A stretch of DNA of 64,000 nucleotides from an uncultured Alistipes sp. (GTDB lineage Bacteria; Bacteroidota; Bacteroidia; Bacteroidales; Rikenellaceae), in assembly GCA_900539755.1 (NCBI GenBank), contig UQDC01000007.1, positions 1-64,000 on the forward strand. The letters run 5' to 3'. Below, piece after piece: positions 44,571 through 53,883 of this stretch (position 1 is the first letter of the stretch; the number at the start of each line of letters is the position of its first letter). The position numbers were made by a program, and so were the translations under genes. A model generated the notes under the pieces. The model searched no databases. It saw only the letters and a program-made list of their open reading frames with translations, and was not told where the DNA came from.

Positions 44571-45827
44571 TTAGCATTTGACCTTTAGCAGCGATTGCCA
44601 ATCGGTTGTATAGTTCGGAGAGAGGTGATCCCGTTTCATTTTAAAGGGCTCGAATCCCTCGGCAGCCACCACCACCTTATGCTTTCCATAGGTGTCGTTT
44701 AGCTTGTCCAAAACGTTCATCAACTTGTCGTGCTTTTCTCGATTCCCGTTGCCAAACAGCTCCTGCTGCATCCCTTTGCGGGGTGATATGTCGGAAAGAA
44801 TCACACCGGCCCGTTTGTATTCAAACCCCGGGCGGTAAATCTCACGCAACAGTCGTGCCGCTTGAGCGGTAAGTTCCAGGGTGCTGTCGGTCGGGTGGGG
44901 CAGTTTGACCAGTCGGCTTTCGTACTGTTGGGGCAGGTTGTCCCGGTGCGGATTTGTACGGATAAATAGCTGCAACTGGCTACACAGACTCTGTTGTTGA
45001 CGTAACTTGGCGGCACATGCCGAAGCATATTGGGCTACACATTCGTGCAGCTCATCGGGGTCGGTGATATTGTGGGCAAAGGTGCGGGTTGTGGCAATCT
45101 GCTGCTTTTCGGGCGGCATCTGTTCGAATCCGATACAGGAGACCCCCTGCAGCTCTTTCCAGGTTCTCAGCCCGACAATACTCATCTGGCGATGCACCCA
45201 CTCCTGTGGCATTTGGGTGAATTCGTATGCCGTTCGAATGTGAAACGAGGCGAGCATCTTCGAGTGACGACGCCCAATGCCCCAGACATCCTCTATCGGA
45301 AATTTTCGAAGCACCTTTTCAATATCTTCGGGGCGGTGCATATAACAGCATCCTTTCAGTTTGGGATACTGTTTGCAGAGCTTGCTTGCAATTTTGGCTA
45401 ATGTTTTGGTCGGAGCGATGCCGATGCTGACTGGAATGCCGGTCGAACGCCGGACCGTGTAGGAGAGTCGATGACCGAAACTGTCCAATTGGTTTTCCCG
45501 AATGTCACGAAGATCCAAAAATGCTTCGTCGATCGAATAGATCTCTGTCGGCACGTGTCGTTTGAGGATGGTCATGACACGTCGGGACATATCCCCGTAG
45601 AGTACAAAGTTGGAGGAGAAGGCTCGGACCCGGTTATAGCGGATCAGGTCACGCAGCTCGAAGAAGGGTTGTCCCATGCGGATGCCTAACTGTTTGGCCT
45701 CATTGGAACGTGCGATGACACAACCGTCGTTGTTGGATAACACCACAATGGGGTGCCCGTTGAGCGACGGGTTGAATACGCGTTCACAGCTCGCGTAAAA
45801 GTTGTTGCAATCGCACAGGCCGTACAT
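44571..45827 (-). CDS. umuC: Y-family DNA polymerase UmuC (translesion polymerase V subunit)
   Basis: 418 residues. MYGLCDCNNFYASCERVFNP with the catalytic Asp region, PIVVLSNNDGCVIARSNEAK, FSSNFVLYGDMSRRVM, EIYSIDEAFLDL (catalytic acidic pair) and GIGIAPTKTLAKIAS-type finger residues are all present; VWGIGRRHSKMLASF is the helix-hairpin. Little-finger domain near 240-350. It copies past DNA lesions. The ATG at 45827 overlaps the UmuD stop as TGATG, so the two are translated together. The longer frame to 45866 runs into umuD. Confidence 0.95.
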   Translation of the reverse strand: MYGLCDCNNFYASCERVFNPSLNGHPIVVLSNNDGCVIARSNEAKQLGIRMGQPFFELRDLIRYNRVRAFSSNFVLYGDMSRRVMTILKRHVPTEIYSIDEAFLDLRDIRENQLDSFGHRLSYTVRRSTGIPVSIGIAPTKTLAKIASKLCKQYPKLKGCCYMHRPEDIEKVLRKFPIEDVWGIGRRHSKMLASFHIRTAYEFTQMPQEWVHRQMSIVGLRTWKELQGVSCIGFEQMPPEKQQIATTRTFAHNITDPDELHECVAQYASACAAKLRQQQSLCSQLQLFIRTNPHRDNLPQQYESRLVKLPHPTDSTLELTAQAARLLREIYRPGFEYKRAGVILSDISPRKGMQQELFGNGNREKHDKLMNVLDKLNDTYGKHKVVVAAEGFEPFKMKRDHLSPNYTTDWQSLLKVKC

Positions 45828-46267
45828 CAGCGGAACATATTGATCGAGGAGCGAACCACTCCCCATACGGTAAACTCATCATCTGGATTCACCTCAATCG
45901 GTTTGTAGCGTTTGTTGGCCGGCAGAAGCGTAATTTTACCTTCCTGGATTCGGATCCGTTTGAGGGTGAACTCCCCATCCAGAAAACAGACCACAATGTC
46001 GCCGTCCTGGGGGTGGAGCGACTTGTCCACCACCAACAGATTGCCGTCATAGATACCGGCATCCTGCATGCTGTCCCCCTCGACCCGAACAAAAAAGGTT
46101 GCTGCACTATCCTTGATCAGCAGCCGGTTCAGATCGAGCGATCCCTCGACAAAGTCTTCGGCCGGAGAGGGAAAGCCGGCATGTACTCCCGAAGAGGCAA
46201 AGGGAAGTTCAACGGTTGAATCGGTGTGTGCTTCGTATGCAGTGAGTTCTATATGATCGTTTCCCAT
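45827..46267 (-). CDS. umuD: UmuD-like S24 family peptidase
   Basis: 146 residues. The self-cleavage site is Ala30-Gly31 in GVHAGFPSP; the catalytic Ser66 lies in VEGDSMQDAG and Lys103 in EFTLKRIRI. The C-terminus is the beta-rich dimerisation part (FTVWGVVRSS). After RecA-aided cleavage it would pair with UmuC to form polymerase V. Operonic with umuC (TGATG). A LexA-type operator was not identified in the short upstream region (46268-46310). Confidence 0.93.
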   Translation of the reverse strand: MGNDHIELTAYEAHTDSTVELPFASSGVHAGFPSPAEDFVEGSLDLNRLLIKDSAATFFVRVEGDSMQDAGIYDGNLLVVDKSLHPQDGDIVVCFLDGEFTLKRIRIQEGKITLLPANKRYKPIEVNPDDEFTVWGVVRSSINMFR

Positions 46268-46310
46268 GGCAATGTCTCCGTATGACGATGTGAAGTTACC
46301 GATTTTTTAT

Positions 46311-47168
46311 TTAAACGGATTCAATAGGCACAACGGTATGCACCGGATCGGTGTCCGGATCGTCGTCTCGTTGCAGATAAACCCGGGGTGAGGTGCCGGT
46401 AATCTGTTTGAAAACTCGGTTGAAATTGTTGGGGGTGTTGAATCCTACTTCGTATGCAATCTCTTGGATGGTCTTTTCACGATCAGTCAGCAGTTCGATG
46501 GCTCGTAAGATGCGCCAATGGTTGACCAAACTGCTGAACCGGATTCCCGAGGTGTGGAACAGACGGCTCAGATTGCGGGTCGAGAGATTGAATCGGGAGG
46601 CCAGCAGCTCCATGTCGAGTCGGTCGCTCAGGTGGCGGTTGATGTAGTTTAATATGGGAGTCAATCGTGGATCGTTAGGAATAATTAGTGGACGGAGTAA
46701 AAACGGTTCCGTAGGATTGATCTGAGGCATCAGATTGAAAAAACTGGATGCATAGCGATAGAGATCGGGTTGAGTGCGACTTTGGATACAAGGGGCGTGT
46801 GATGCAATAAACTTCATGTTCTCACCGATCAGGGGGCGAACTCCCCAAATGTAAAACAGCGCTTTGGGATCCTGTTCGTTTTCGATGGGCAGATTGATGT
46901 AGAAAACAGTCAGTGAAACCTGTCGGCTGTTGCTGGATACTTTGTGTTTGGTGCGACTCGGAATCCAGGCCAGATGTCGTTCGGGTACAAAGTAATTATT
47001 CGAACCGATCTTGATGTGCAGGGTTCCAGACAAGGTGTATATGATTTGGAATTTCTCATGCGCATGTGTAGGCAGGTTGATTGCTTCCCAACCGGTCCGT
47101 TTGATCAGAATCTCCTCTGTATCCGATTCTCCAATATGAGCAAGGTATCTGCGCTGTTCTTCGTTCAT
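46311..47168 (-). CDS. AraC-family transcriptional regulator (cupin sensor)
   Basis: 285 residues. The N-terminal half is a cupin-like sensor (THAHEKFQIIYTLSGTLHIKIG, then VPERHLAWIPSRTKHKVS). The C-terminal half has two helix-turn-helix motifs, around LLASRFNLSTRNLSRLFHTS and IQEIAYEVGFNTPNNFNRVF, ending in TGTSPRVYLQ. It stands divergent from the broken TolC-HlyD-MFS operon and probably regulates it. Its own promoter is at 47218-47248. Ligand unknown. Confidence 0.88.
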   Translation of the reverse strand: MNEEQRRYLAHIGESDTEEILIKRTGWEAINLPTHAHEKFQIIYTLSGTLHIKIGSNNYFVPERHLAWIPSRTKHKVSSNSRQVSLTVFYINLPIENEQDPKALFYIWGVRPLIGENMKFIASHAPCIQSRTQPDLYRYASSFFNLMPQINPTEPFLLRPLIIPNDPRLTPILNYINRHLSDRLDMELLASRFNLSTRNLSRLFHTSGIRFSSLVNHWRILRAIELLTDREKTIQEIAYEVGFNTPNNFNRVFKQITGTSPRVYLQRDDDPDTDPVHTVVPIESV

Positions 47169-47612
47169 TGTTTTGGCGGAAAATGGTAATATTATTGCAT
47201 AATTTGCAAAAACGGAGCAAATTTAAAGGAATACTTTTGCATCGTCAAATCACGAAGTCAATCCCTGAGTCTTATTTTGACTTTTTTGATAGTGCAGATT
47301 CCAGTTTTTGTGGACTGAAGCCTGAGATAAGGATGCATATATCACTACAAGAAAAGGTCGAGTGAAGGGGATAAGCAGCGGATTGTAATAGGTCTGAAGA
47401 GTTTCTCTGTTATCGTTGCAGATGATATTTAGTCGGTATCTGTTTGATACACGATTGATCGGATGGAGACTTTGACTTGATTTGATGTGCGTGTTAGAAG
47501 ATGCTCCTTGGAGAGTATTTTGGCTGTAACCGTGCGGCCACAACGCAGATGAGGTTTGACACCGGTAAAAGGTTACCGGTTGGTTGGAGGTTGATGAATG
47601 TGAATATGATAG
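47169..47612. other. Divergent promoter region between the araC-type and tolC-type genes
   Basis: About 440 bases. Minus: promoter at 47218-47248. Plus: TACTTTTG (47232-47239) could be a -7 box for the efflux operon, far (about 380 bases) from its start. No gene seen. Confidence 0.5.
47218..47248 (-). promoter_or_regulatory. Promoter of the AraC regulator gene (TTG - 20 - TAAATTTG)
   Basis: On the minus strand TTG (47248-47246), 20 bases, then TAAATTTG (47225-47218). It lies 50 bases before the ATG at 47168. Confidence 0.7.
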
Positions 47613-48918
47613 ACGAGGACGAATTTTTTTAGCGGTATTTTCTTTTTGAGTTCTTTATGTAGTGCGTCTGCCCAGTCTGTCTCTCTCTCAGCATTGACGA
47701 GATGTTTCGACTGGCCGATCAGAACAGCAAGAGCATTCGAATGCACGAATTGGCCATCAGTGAGGCTGAACAGGGCGTGAAGGTGGCCAAAGATGGTCGT
47801 TTGCCGTCGATCGGTTTCGGACTGGAACTCCAATATATCGGAGATGGATGGTTGTCGGATCGGGACTTTTCGAATGGAGTCCATGCCGATATGCCTCATT
47901 TCGGTAACTCTTATGTGATCAAGGCTTCGCAGGTGGTTTACGCGGGGGGGCTGTGTCGCGTAATATTGAATCGAGTCGTCTGTCACAGCAGATGACGGAA
48001 CAGGAGTACGCCAACAATCGCCAAAATGTGCGTTTCCTTTTATTAGGCCACTATCTGGATCTGTTTCAACTCAACAATCAAAAGGTCGTTTACGAAAAAA
48101 ATATCGAGCAGACACGCCTGCTGGTCAAAGATATGCAGGCCTCTTATCGTCAAGGAACCGCTCTCAAAAGCGATATTACCCGTTATGAACTTCAACTTCA
48201 GAATCTGGAGCTTGCTCTTACCTCTGTTAAGGATAAGATAGATATTCTCAGTTATCGTTTGGCGACCACTATCGGTTTGGATCCAGGGGTGCAGATTGTG
48301 CCGGATTCGATGGAGTTGCGCAAACTGACTGTTGAGGATCATAGTGAAGCGAGTTGGATGCAGCAGTTGGAGGAGTCTCCTTCAATTCGGTTGGCTGATC
48401 TGAAAATTGCCCAAGAGGAGAATAGGGAGCAGAAATTGCGGGCAGAACGTCGTCCACAGGTTCAAGTTTTTGCTACCAATGATTTCACAGGACCGATTTT
48501 GATTGAGGTGCCTCCGTTAAATAAAAACTTTACCAATTGGTACGCTGGGGTAGGCATATCCTACAATATCGATGCGTTGTTCCGTACAGGGAAGAAGCTG
48601 AGACAGGCTCGTTTTGCAACGCAAAAGATGGAGGAGGCGCGCAATCTGGCGCTTGAGGAGGCTGAAAATTCGGTGCATGCGGCCTATGTTAATCTCAATG
48701 AAGCCTATATCCGGCTGCGGACGCAGCGTAAAAGTGTCCAACTGGCGCATGAAAACTTCAATATTGTCCGCCAACGTTATGTGAACGGTCTGGCCCTGAT
48801 TACCGATATGCTCGATGCCAGCAATACGCAACTCGACATGGAGTTGCAGTTGGCCAACTACCAGATTGGTATCATCTACCAGTACTATTTGCTGAAGAAG
48901 ATCACCGGAACGATTTAA
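47613..48918 (+). pseudogene. TolC-family outer-membrane efflux protein, frameshifted
   Basis: A TolC-type channel split over several frames. A signal-peptide-like stretch (SGIFFLSSLCSASAQ) is in one frame at 47631-47675 with no start codon found; the mature start SIDEMFRLADQNSKSI is in another, with the CT repeat CTCTCTCTC at 47681-47689 at the junction. This runs to QVVYAGG, where a G7 tract (47944-47950) needs one more G to continue as AVSRNIESSRLSQQ. The rest is intact to 48918 (long helices, YAGVGISYNIDALF, RQRYVNGLALITDMLDAS). The frame change at the G tract could be slippage, decay or a sequencing error. Partner of the HlyD and MFS genes that follow. Confidence 0.85.
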
Positions 48919-49015
48919 CATCTTAATTTTTTGCTGGGAAGCGTTTCTCTCCCTGCTTGGTGATTTTGTTCAGTTGTTTCTATTCTCTAAATGTTCGTTT
49001 TGTAAAATAGAGGTT

Positions 49016-50056
49016 ATGCTTAAGATAAAAAATAAAAGACGGGTAATTCCGAATATTGTGATCGGATTGGTGTTGTTGGTCGGCATTATTTGGGTGTGTG
49101 CAAAATTTGTGCATTTGGGAGGTGTTGAGTATACCAACAATGCACAGGTCAATCAGCATCTGACACCGATCAATACACGTGTGCAGGGATTTATCAAACA
49201 GATCTGTTTTGAGGAGTATCAGCCGGTGAAGAAGGGAGATACGTTGGTGATTATTGATGATACCGAGTATCAGTTGAAGGTAGCTCAGGCCGAAGCTGAT
49301 TATCAGAATGCATTGGCAGGTATGAGCGCCATGCATACGACGATCAATACGGCAGAGAATAATATTTCGGTGACGGATGCTGCCATTGAGGAGCAGCGGG
49401 TTCGGTTACAAAATGCGGAGGCCGATTTCAAACGTTATCAGGAGCTGCTCAAAGGGGAGGCGGTGACCCCGCAACAGTTTGATCGAGTGAAAGCAGATTA
49501 TGAGGCGACCCAGGCCCGTTATGAGCAGCTTTTGCGGTAGAAGCAGTCTTCGTTGTTGATCAAGCAGGAGCAGACCCAGCGACTTGAACAGAATGAGTCG
49601 GCGATCAAATTGGCAGAGGCTGCGCTGAATCTGGCTAAACTGAATCTCTCCTATACGGTGATTCGGGCAACGACTGATGGAGTGACCGGGCGTAAGGATA
49701 TTCACGAAGGGGAATTGGTTCAGTCGGGACAAACTTTGGTAACTTTGGTGGATGGTACGGAAAAGTGGGTGATTGCCAACTATAAGGAGACACAGACTAC
49801 CGATATGCACCGCGGACAGTTGGTAGAGATGCAGGTCGATGCCATTCCCGGGGCGACCTATCAGGGACGTATCGTCTCTATTTCTGATGCAACGGGATCG
49901 TTCTATTCGCTGATCCCGCAGGATAATTCGGCCGGAAACTTTGTCAAGGTAGAACAGCGTATCCCAGTCCGTATCGAATTTACCGATCAGAACAGCCCTG
50001 AAAACCTGAAACGGTTGCGCGCCGGAATGAATGTCGAGTGTTCGGTAAAATTGTAA
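49016..50056 (+). pseudogene. HlyD/EmrA-type membrane-fusion protein with in-frame amber stop
   Basis: The frame is open from ATG 49016 to TAG at 49538-49540 and continues in the same frame to 50056. The first part has a membrane helix (IVIGLVLLVGIIWVCAKFV), the TNNAQVNQHLTPINTRVQGFI biotinyl-like strand and the first half of the coiled coil; the second part has the other helix (KLAEAALNLAKLNLSYTVIRA), the lipoyl half and the barrel (GQTLVTLVDGTEKWVIANYKE). TAG probably replaced CAG (Arg-stop-Lys-Gln to Arg-Gln-Lys-Gln). Without readthrough the product would lack the return helix and barrel. It lies between the broken TolC and the intact MFS gene. Confidence 0.88.
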
Positions 50057-50060
50057 CGGG

Positions 50061-51644
50061 ATGTTTCGGGATTTTTTTGAAAGACGTCCGCGCATTCCCT
50101 ATTTCAAAGAGTCGGTCCCACTGCCGATTTGTATGGGATTGTCGTTCTTCTTTGCACTGGTCTTCCAGTTCAATGCAGGGGTATTTTTGCCGACAGCTAC
50201 CCAAATGTCCAGTATGTGGGGGTGGCTTAAGGAGGATGTGCAGATGGCTGCCTATGCCTCCTTTATTGGAATGACTTTGATTTTCCCGATTCTTTTCCGA
50301 CTCAAGTTCCGCTTTCCGACCCGTTCGATTTTACTTACGGTTTGTCCGATCTTGATTGCCTGCAACCTGATCTCGATGCAGACACGTAATGTCTATCTGT
50401 TGGTGGCGGTCTGTTTTGTGTCGGGAATTTTCCGTATGTGGGGAACGTTCGAGTGCTTTTCCAACGTGCGATTGAGTGTCTCTCCCTCCGGAAACTTTTC
50501 GATCTTTTATCCGGTGATCTATATTATCGTCCTTGAAAGTATCCAGCTTTCCGGATTGGTGGCCGTACATATCAGCGATTGGGCAAACTGGCAATATATG
50601 CACTGGTTTGTCATTGGGCTGTTGTGTATTGTCTGGTTCTTGATCTTCACGTTGACCCGTTCCATTCGGCTGTTTCCCAAAAAACCGCTCTACGGAATCG
50701 ACTGGTTTGGCGGTGCTTTGTGGGGCGTATTCCTTTTTGCAGTTATTTTTATTTGTATCTACGGTGAATATTATGACTGGCTCGACAGTCCGCTGATTCG
50801 GCTCAGTATCGTAGTGGCTATTGTAGCTTTACTGCTCAATATCAATCGTATGGCAATATTGAAACGCCCTTATATATCTCCTCAGGTGTTTCGCTATCGC
50901 CACTTCCCGACTGTCCTGTTTCTATTCCTGATGCTCTGCCTATTTTTGACCACCTCGACCGTTTTGCAGGAGATGTTCATGAAATCGATCCTTCGTTACG
51001 ACCAACTGAACGCTGTCTCCATCAATTGGTGCGTTTTTATCGGGATTCTGATTGGTTCTGCAACCGTCTTTTATCGGCAGGCTATCTTGGGAGAAGGATA
51101 TAAGCTTTTGATCTATCTCGGCTTTTTGTTGTTGGTGGTCTATCAATATTGTCTCTATTTCCTGATACATCCCAATCTGAATATTGAAAGCCTCTATTTG
51201 CCCAATTTTTTGCGGGGAATCGGATACGGAATTCTGTATGTATCGTTGACGATCTATGTGGCTAAAAGTGTGCCGTTTCAACACTTTTTTCAAGGACTTT
51301 GCGTGTTGAGCTTTATTCGTACCAGTATTGCAACACCGCTGGGAACTTCGATCTTGGGGTGTTGGATGCGTTATCTGCAGCAGGATAATTTGGGATTGTT
51401 GAGCCGCAATATGGATCACGTCAGAGAATGGGCTCCTCATATTTCGATTCAACAACTTTACGGTGAAGTATCGATGCAGGCAACGCTGTTGAGCCTCAAA
51501 GAGCTGTTCGGATGGATTTGTATCGTTGGTACTCTGTTTTTGCTCTCTCTCTTTGCTTACCGGATATGGATGAAATCGTGGAGGATGAGCCATCAGGTGT
51601 TGCGTAAGGTGAAAAGCCGGTATCCTGAACCGTGGCTTTCGTGA
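50061..51644 (+). CDS. MFS transporter, EmrB-type multidrug exporter
   Basis: 527 residues with about 14 membrane helices. Typical of the Bacteroidetes EmrB-like group: FFALVFQFNAGVFLPTATQM near residue 35, FVSGIFRMWGTFECFSNVRLSV near 115, and GIGYGILYVSLTIYVAKSVPF near 395. It begins 4 bases after the HlyD stop, so the operon is TolC-HlyD-MFS, an EmrAB-TolC-like tripartite pump. It is intact although its two partners are broken, so the pump as annotated could not work unless the partners are supplied elsewhere. Confidence 0.85.
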   Translation: MFRDFFERRPRIPYFKESVPLPICMGLSFFFALVFQFNAGVFLPTATQMSSMWGWLKEDVQMAAYASFIGMTLIFPILFRLKFRFPTRSILLTVCPILIACNLISMQTRNVYLLVAVCFVSGIFRMWGTFECFSNVRLSVSPSGNFSIFYPVIYIIVLESIQLSGLVAVHISDWANWQYMHWFVIGLLCIVWFLIFTLTRSIRLFPKKPLYGIDWFGGALWGVFLFAVIFICIYGEYYDWLDSPLIRLSIVVAIVALLLNINRMAILKRPYISPQVFRYRHFPTVLFLFLMLCLFLTTSTVLQEMFMKSILRYDQLNAVSINWCVFIGILIGSATVFYRQAILGEGYKLLIYLGFLLLVVYQYCLYFLIHPNLNIESLYLPNFLRGIGYGILYVSLTIYVAKSVPFQHFFQGLCVLSFIRTSIATPLGTSILGCWMRYLQQDNLGLLSRNMDHVREWAPHISIQQLYGEVSMQATLLSLKELFGWICIVGTLFLLSLFAYRIWMKSWRMSHQVLRKVKSRYPEPWLS

Positions 51645-51783
51645 TGTGTGCAGTTGGGTGCTGATTTATAATTTTTTGTCGTTATCATGCATGTCAAGGT
51701 CATTTAAGCCATTTTCTTGTCAGAAGCATCTTTTACAACTGTTTTTATATAAATAGATATCCAATTCGGCTTTTGGTGTGGAC

Positions 51784-51813
51784 TTGGATAATGGTAGTTA
51801 TTGACTACATTTG
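51784..51813 (+). promoter_or_regulatory. Promoter of the AraC/GyrI regulator (TTG - 19 - TACATTTG)
   Basis: TTG at 51784-51786, 19 bases, TACATTTG at 51806-51813: a full consensus match 23 bases before the ATG at 51837. Confidence 0.8.
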
Positions 51814-51836
51814 GGAAAAATCAGCAGTAACGCAAA

Positions 51837-52754
51837 ATGCAGGATCCCAGAGATTATACCCAGCAGATCAATGTAGTCATCGATCACATCAACACTCATT
51901 TGGATCAGAATTTAGATGTCAAGTCGTTGGCCGGATTGACCCATTTGTCACCTTTCCATTTTCATCGGATCTTTTCTGATGCAATGGGCGAACCTTTAGC
52001 AAAATATGTGATGCGTAAAAGGTTGGAACTTGCCGCTATCTATTTACGCCACGATGTTTATAAACCTATTGCTATAATTGCTGCTGATACCGGCTTCCAT
52101 TCATCCAACGTCTTTTGTCGGAACTTCAAACGCCATTTCGGTATGACAGCTGTTGAATATCGACGCAAAATGGAGCAGCAAGAGAGCAAGAATCATCCAT
52201 CAGAACACAATAATGTGCCATATCAGCGATCCTATTTCCGGTACTTTTACCCCCGTAAATCATTTGACACTGGAGGTAAAAGTATGCAATGTGATTTTGA
52301 ATTGAAACACATGGATGAAGTGCATATGGTGTATTGTCGCCATTATGGTGCCTATACTCAGATGCAACGGGCATTTGAAAAGTTGATGCAATGGGCCTAT
52401 CCGCGAGGATTGGTAACTGCTCCGAATTTTCGTTTGGCAGCGATTTATCATGACAATCCTCAAGTTACACCTGTTGATAAATTGATTTCAGATGCATGTC
52501 TGATTGTTGAACGGCCTGTTAAGACAGATGGAGAAATAGGGACATTCACCATGCCTGCGGGACAATATGCTGTGGGACGGTTTGAAATTTCGTGGGAGGA
52601 GTTCCAGACTGCATGGTCCTGTATGTTTCAACTTATTGAAGAGCATGGATGTCAATGTTGTGGTTTGGCTTATGAGGTCTATTTGAATAACAGCGAAGAG
52701 CATCCGCAAAAAAAGTGGCTGATTGATATCTGTATTCCCGTCGAGGTAAAATAG
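51837..52754 (+). CDS. AraC-family regulator with GyrI-like effector domain (Rob/BltR type)
   Basis: 305 residues. The N-terminal DNA-binding region has two helix-turn-helix units: LDVKSLAGLTHLSPFHFHRIFS and IAIIAADTGFHSSNVFCRNFKRHFG (residues about 15-105). The C-terminal half (about 145-305) is a GyrI-like small-molecule domain: VHMVYCRHYGAYTQMQRAFEKLMQWA, then AGQYAVGRFEISWEEFQTAWSCMF. The group includes Rob and multidrug-sensing regulators. Its promoter lies just upstream and a terminator follows at 52829-52854. Target genes are unknown; the efflux operon upstream is a candidate. Confidence 0.88.
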   Translation: MQDPRDYTQQINVVIDHINTHLDQNLDVKSLAGLTHLSPFHFHRIFSDAMGEPLAKYVMRKRLELAAIYLRHDVYKPIAIIAADTGFHSSNVFCRNFKRHFGMTAVEYRRKMEQQESKNHPSEHNNVPYQRSYFRYFYPRKSFDTGGKSMQCDFELKHMDEVHMVYCRHYGAYTQMQRAFEKLMQWAYPRGLVTAPNFRLAAIYHDNPQVTPVDKLISDACLIVERPVKTDGEIGTFTMPAGQYAVGRFEISWEEFQTAWSCMFQLIEEHGCQCCGLAYEVYLNNSEEHPQKKWLIDICIPVEVK

Positions 52755-52828
52755 TTTTATATGGATACCTTGGGGCAAAGATGCAGTTCTGCGGATAGAT
52801 AAATCTTGATTAAATTTTAATTGTCATT

Positions 52829-52854
52829 AGGCGCTTGAAAGAGCGCCTTTTTTC
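52829..52854 (+). terminator. Terminator of the AraC/GyrI gene
   Basis: A 7-base stem AGGCGCT / AGCGCCT, loop TGAAAG, then TTTTTT; 75 bases after the stop. Confidence 0.85.
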
Positions 52855-53249
52855 TTGTATGAAATTTTCAAAGGAGGCGAGGAATCGGGTTTACTGTTTG
52901 AATTTTAATAAGAGCTTGATGGTAATTACATGAAGACCTCTTTCCCCTGAGTGGAGAATGTGGTGCCATCTAATTTCCTTGAGTGATGCACTTGTGGCCG
53001 ATATAGGGTTGCTATTACGCTTGTGGTTATTGAGAGTGATAAAGTTGGCTCTGTTGAGTTTTGCAAGGGAAATAGTGTAAAAGAAAGTTTTTTAGCCTTT
53101 GTAAGCCTTTCAAATGAATGATCTGTGAGTATTTGCGATTTTTTTTGAAATTGAGACCGATGGGAAAAATTTTAGCGTCTAAAATGGAGCGTTCGAAGAT
53201 GAAATCATTGTGTTTTCTCTATTTTTGCAAAGGGTTTCAGGATAGTTTT
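52855..53249. other. Intergenic region upstream of the HD-domain gene
   Basis: About 395 bases with no supported gene. A longer frame for the HD protein runs back to 53118, but the promoter box at 53220 and the sequence argue against it. Confidence 0.5.
53220..53227 (+). promoter_or_regulatory. -7 element of the HD-domain gene (TATTTTTG)
   Basis: TATTTTTG lies 23 bases before the ATG at 53250, giving a very short leader and fixing the start there. No good -33 TTG at the right distance. Confidence 0.5.
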
Positions 53250-53750
53250 ATGGAGTGGAAAGATCGCATCAGCAGTAAGGTAATTGAATTTTATGCAGGT
53301 GAGGAGCCGGCTATTGCGCAGATTCAGCATACACAAACTGTCGCTTCATATACCCGGATGATTGCTGCCGGAGAGGGGATTGAAGGACGTATGCTGGATT
53401 TGATGGAAACTGCAGCTTGGCTGCATGACATAGGATGTCCGGATGCCCGCCGCTGCTATGGAGATAGTCTGCCTGTGCACCAACAAGAGATGGGTCGCCA
53501 AAAGGTCAGTGTGTGGATGCAGGAGATAGAGGAGTTGACCAGGGAAGAGAAACAGTGGTTGGCAGATGTCGTGGGAACTCATCATCGTTTTGACTCTGCC
53601 AGACAGTTCCATTTTGAACCCTTGTATGAGGCTGATTTAATTGTCAATTTGATAGAGGGGTATTACGAACGGAGCCATGCTCGACACTATTACGATACCG
53701 TGATGACTACAGCAACCGGTCGCAAACTGTTTGTTTCCCTGTTCTTATAA
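53250..53750 (+). CDS. HD-domain phosphohydrolase
   Basis: 166 residues. His27 (AQIQHTQTVASYTRMI) with the pair His59-Asp60 (AAWLHDIGCPDA) and later VVGTHHRFDSAR and a conserved Asp in LYEADLIVNLIEGYYE form an HD metal site. The rest is helical. HD proteins of this size often hydrolyse nucleotides or small phosphate esters; no fused domain shows the substrate. Start at ATG 53250 (MEWKDRISS), supported by the promoter box; the longer frame starts in noncoding sequence. Stands alone. Confidence 0.78.
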   Translation: MEWKDRISSKVIEFYAGEEPAIAQIQHTQTVASYTRMIAAGEGIEGRMLDLMETAAWLHDIGCPDARRCYGDSLPVHQQEMGRQKVSVWMQEIEELTREEKQWLADVVGTHHRFDSARQFHFEPLYEADLIVNLIEGYYERSHARHYYDTVMTTATGRKLFVSLFL

Positions 53751-53883
53751 ACGACACTTTTAAGTGCGGATAATTTGTGCTTTTCATTGATCAAGGCATC
53801 TGTGTATAAGGGCCAGTCAAAGTGACCTGCAGATGGAAGCAGCGTAGCATGTTGAGTATTTATCGTTCGGGTAAAAGAGGGTT

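Noticed and set aside
44640..44670. tRNA-like GGCTCGAATCCCT
   Set aside because: It lies inside umuC, and no cloverleaf arms can be formed around it.
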